From Phycisphaerales bacterium (GTDB lineage Bacteria > Planctomycetota > Phycisphaerae > Phycisphaerales > UBA1924): a stretch of 64,000 nt of DNA. Below, piece by piece: positions 61,716 to 64,000 of this stretch; position 1 is the first letter of the stretch; every line of letters begins with the position of its first letter. The position numbers and the translations under genes are program-made. The DNA is taken from NCBI GenBank assembly GCA_020853815.1, contig JADYYE010000046.1, positions 1 through 64,000 on the forward strand, written 5' to 3'. A model generated the notes under the pieces. The model searched no databases. It was not told the origin of the DNA and saw nothing but the letters and a program-made list of their open reading frames with translations.

Positions 61716-62456
61716 ATGGCACGGAAATTGGCTCCGAACGATCCAAGCGTCAAGGTCGCGCTCGTCACCGGCGCCGGCTCCGGGATCGGGCGGGCGACCG
61801 CGGTCGCCCTCTCCGACCTCGGCTACCGGCTTTTCCTCGTCGGGCGGCGCCGCAATCCGTTGCTCGAGACCGGCTCGCTCCTCAAGCGCGAGGCAGCGGC
61901 CTATGCCTGCGACCTCACGGACCCGCGCGCCGCGTCGGCCTGCGTTGATGAAGCCATCCGCCAGTGGGGCCGCCTCGACGTACTGGTTAACAACGCCGGC
62001 TACGCCGCCCTGCTCACGATCGACCAGCACACACCCGAAGTGATCGAAGAGACGTTCCGCGTAAACGCGATCGCGCCCGCGGCAATGATCGCGCGAGCCT
62101 GGCCGCATTTCGCGGAGTTGTTCACGTCAGGCCGCGGCTCGGGGATCATCGTGAATGTCTCGTCGTTCGCGACCATCGACCCCTTCCCGGGGTTCTTCGC
62201 GTACGCGGCCTCGAAGTGCGCTCTGAACATGCTGACGCAGCTGGCCGCGACCAATGGCCAAGCGATCGGCGTGAGGGCGTTCTGTGTCGCGCCCGGCGCG
62301 GTGGAGACGCCCATGCTCCGCTCGATCGTGGACACCGCGACCCTCCCGCCCGAGCGAACTCTGACGCCAGACTCCGTCGCCCGCACGATCGCGGCGTGCG
62401 TGGCGGGCGAGCGCGATTCGATGAGCGGGGGCCTGATCCCGATCCCAAGCGGCTAA
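61716..62456 (+). CDS. short-chain dehydrogenase/reductase (SDR)
   Basis: A protein of 246 residues, classical SDR length. The nucleotide-binding TGAGSGIG is at 18-25, NNAG near 92, the catalytic Ser at 149-150 and YAASK with Tyr 163 and Lys 167. SDRs reduce or oxidise alcohol/ketone pairs with NAD(P). No neighbouring pathway gene suggests the substrate. The divergent solute-binding gene begins 54 bases away. Confidence 0.88.
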   Translation: MARKLAPNDPSVKVALVTGAGSGIGRATAVALSDLGYRLFLVGRRRNPLLETGSLLKREAAAYACDLTDPRAASACVDEAIRQWGRLDVLVNNAGYAALLTIDQHTPEVIEETFRVNAIAPAAMIARAWPHFAELFTSGRGSGIIVNVSSFATIDPFPGFFAYAASKCALNMLTQLAATNGQAIGVRAFCVAPGAVETPMLRSIVDTATLPPERTLTPDSVARTIAACVAGERDSMSGGLIPIPSG

Positions 62457-62526
62457 CCACATTCCGCGAGCATTTCACAAAGGTCCGACCTTCCGCCAAA
62501 CGCGGATTTGCTGTATCTTGTTCCCC

Positions 62527-64000
62527 ATGCGCGCATGGCATGAACTGGCATGGTGTGCCGCCCTGACGGCGGCGGGGATCGGACTTCTGGCGACCGGCTC
62601 GGGCCCCACCCCGGGCCCCGACTCGAGCGAACTCACGGCCGCCCCGCCGGCGGGCCGCGTTGATGAGCCGGGTGACAAGGGCGAGGGCTTCCGCGTCAGC
62701 TACGGGCGCGACATCCGCCCGATCCTCTCCGATCGCTGCTTCAAGTGCCACGGGCAGGATCCGGGTTCGCGCCAGGCGGAGCTGCGCCTGGACGATCGCG
62801 AATCGGTGACGATGGAGCGAAAGAGCGGGCGGGTCGTCGCTCCCGGCAAGCCCGACGAGAGCCTGATCGTTGATCGCATCACGTCGCACGACCCGGACGA
62901 GGTGATGCCGCCCCCCAGCGCGGGCAAGAAGCCTTTGACCGAGGATGAGAAGACCCTGATTCGGCGCTGGGTCGCCGAGGGCGGGGAGTTCGAGCGGCAC
63001 TGGGCGCTGGTGCCGCCGAAGAGTGGCGAGGCCCCCAAGGTGAAGATGCCCGGCTGGGTGAAGAACGAGATCGACGCGTATGTGATGTCGGCGCTGGAGG
63101 GTGTGGGCCTCACGCCGTCGGAGCCCGCGGACCATGAGACGCTGGTGCGTCGGATCTACCTCGACCTGACCGGCCTGCCGCCCACGCCCGAAGAGATCAA
63201 GGCGTTCACCGACGATCGCGCGCCCGATGCCTACGCAAAACTCGTCGATCGACTCTTCACGCAAGAGCCCTACCGCACGCGCACCGCCGAGCGCCTCACC
63301 ATGCCCTGGCTCGACAAAGCCCGCTACGCCGACACCAACGGCATCCACATGGACGCCGGGCGGCAGATGTGGCTGTGGCGCGACTGGGTCATCAACGCCT
63401 TCCGCGACAACATGCCCTACGACCGGTTCATCGTCGAGCAGCTCGCGGGCGACCTCATCCCCGACGCGACGGTGCAGCAGAGAATCGCCAGCGGGTTCAA
63501 CCGAAACCATGTCACCACCGACGAGGGCGGCGCCATCCCCGAGGAGTATCTCGTCGAATATGCCGCGGAACGAACCGCCACCACGTCGTCCGTGCTTCTC
63601 GGCCTCACCATGAACTGCGTGCGGTGCCACGACCACAAGTTCGATCCGCTGACGCAGAGCGACTACTTCTCCATGTTCTCGTTCTTCAACTCGATCGAAG
63701 AGCCGGGGCTCTATTCACAGCTCCCCGACCCGCAGCGCGCCTTCGAGCCCTTCATCGTTGTGCCGACGCCCGAGCAGGTCGCCACGCGCGACGAGCTCAC
63801 CAAGACCCTCGGCGAACTGAAGGCGCAGCTCGAAACTCCTTCGCCCGAGGAGGACGCGCAGCGCGAGAAGTTCTTCGCCGGTCTCTCGGCCGACAACGCC
63901 GCACGCTGGGCCGATGCGACGCTCGTCTCCGCCAGCGCCCGCGGCGGGGGCACGCTCGCACCCCAGCCCGATCAAAGCGTTTTGGCGGCCGGCGAGAACC
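62527..64000 (+). CDS. planctomycete cytochrome protein PSCyt1-PSCyt2, 3' end cut by window edge
   Basis: An open frame of 491 codons with no stop before the window end. An N-terminal signal segment (ALTAAGIGLLATGSG) leads to a PSCyt1 domain with the haem motif CFKCH (71-75), then a PSCyt2/DUF1549 domain from about 175 with RIYLDLTGLPPTPEEI, WLDKARYADTNG and a second haem motif CVRCH at 364-368. A PSD1/DUF1553 domain is expected beyond the window. These very large families are almost restricted to planctomycetes and are thought to act in polysaccharide-related oxidation, which is not proven. The ATG at 62527 is the natural start. Confidence 0.93.
   Translation, partial: MRAWHELAWCAALTAAGIGLLATGSGPTPGPDSSELTAAPPAGRVDEPGDKGEGFRVSYGRDIRPILSDRCFKCHGQDPGSRQAELRLDDRESVTMERKSGRVVAPGKPDESLIVDRITSHDPDEVMPPPSAGKKPLTEDEKTLIRRWVAEGGEFERHWALVPPKSGEAPKVKMPGWVKNEIDAYVMSALEGVGLTPSEPADHETLVRRIYLDLTGLPPTPEEIKAFTDDRAPDAYAKLVDRLFTQEPYRTRTAERLTMPWLDKARYADTNGIHMDAGRQMWLWRDWVINAFRDNMPYDRFIVEQLAGDLIPDATVQQRIASGFNRNHVTTDEGGAIPEEYLVEYAAERTATTSSVLLGLTMNCVRCHDHKFDPLTQSDYFSMFSFFNSIEEPGLYSQLPDPQRAFEPFIVVPTPEQVATRDELTKTLGELKAQLETPSPEEDAQREKFFAGLSADNAARWADATLVSASARGGGTLAPQPDQSVLAAGEN

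Overview
The window is high-GC, tightly packed chromosomal DNA of a planctomycete, most likely a member of the Phycisphaerae. Four things support this. A cytochrome-containing PSCyt1/PSCyt2-type protein runs off the right edge. One secreted protein ends in a PEP-CTERM-like tail and another in a dockerin-like tail ending Gly-Cys. Pseudopilins carry planctomycete-style N-termini. The housekeeping genes are ordinary bacterial ones, with many GTG/TTG starts and weak Shine-Dalgarno sequences. I see no rRNA, tRNA, CRISPR array, insertion sequence or phage gene. The assignment is inferred from gene content, not from a marker phylogeny.

Layout. 1-9.4 kb: an aminotransferase (cut by the left edge), a ChaN-like lipoprotein, a dockerin-tailed secreted protein, the rRNA methyltransferase RlmKL, a ThuA-like protein, a small membrane protein, a four-helix-bundle protein, a PEP-CTERM protein with its own promoter and terminator, and a thioredoxin-like protein. 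9.5-15.1 kb (minus strand): purA, uppS, cdsA, a coiled-coil zinc-ribbon protein and a GT39-like glycosyltransferase, a run joining purine synthesis to lipid-carrier and phospholipid synthesis. 15.3-22.5 kb: small regulators (zinc ribbon, FHA, SpoIIE-type phosphatase), hemW, a pterin dehydratase, gluQ, a DUF192 lipoprotein and a bestrophin-like membrane protein, with a repeat-rich 0.8-kb gap at 20.9-21.7 kb. 22.5-34.0 kb: sppA, a zincin, a zinc-ribbon membrane protein, a lone MoxR ATPase, a CDGSH protein, a YdiJ-like FAD/Fe-S dehydrogenase, a DUF4139 protein and NAD kinase.

34.2-41.3 kb (minus strand) is a complete-looking histidine operon, hisG-hisC-hisB-hisHF-hisAIE-hisD. It has two unusual gene fusions (HisH-HisF and HisA-HisI-HisE) and chained ATGA/GTGA overlaps. 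Upstream of hisG lies a short ORF encoding a histidine-rich peptide (seven His in nine codons), followed by an intrinsic-terminator hairpin. This is the signature of classical his attenuation and is the most interesting regulatory element in the window.

43.9-52.5 kb (minus strand) is a type II secretion / type IV pilus-like operon: PilZ, GspE, GspF, pseudopilins G, H, I, J and a K/X-like one, a fused PilM-PilN (GspL-like) protein, a PilO/GspM-like and a PilP/GspC-like protein. No secretin or prepilin peptidase is present in the window. A lipoprotein with a JAMM-like motif follows it.

52.7-64 kb: rpsB-tsf with a promoter and terminator, an M61 peptidase, cinA (with a His-rich repeat at its N-terminus), pyruvate kinase, a solute-binding protein, an SDR oxidoreductase and the truncated cytochrome protein. 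Small tandem and dispersed repeats sit in several intergenic gaps and may be recurrent in this genome.
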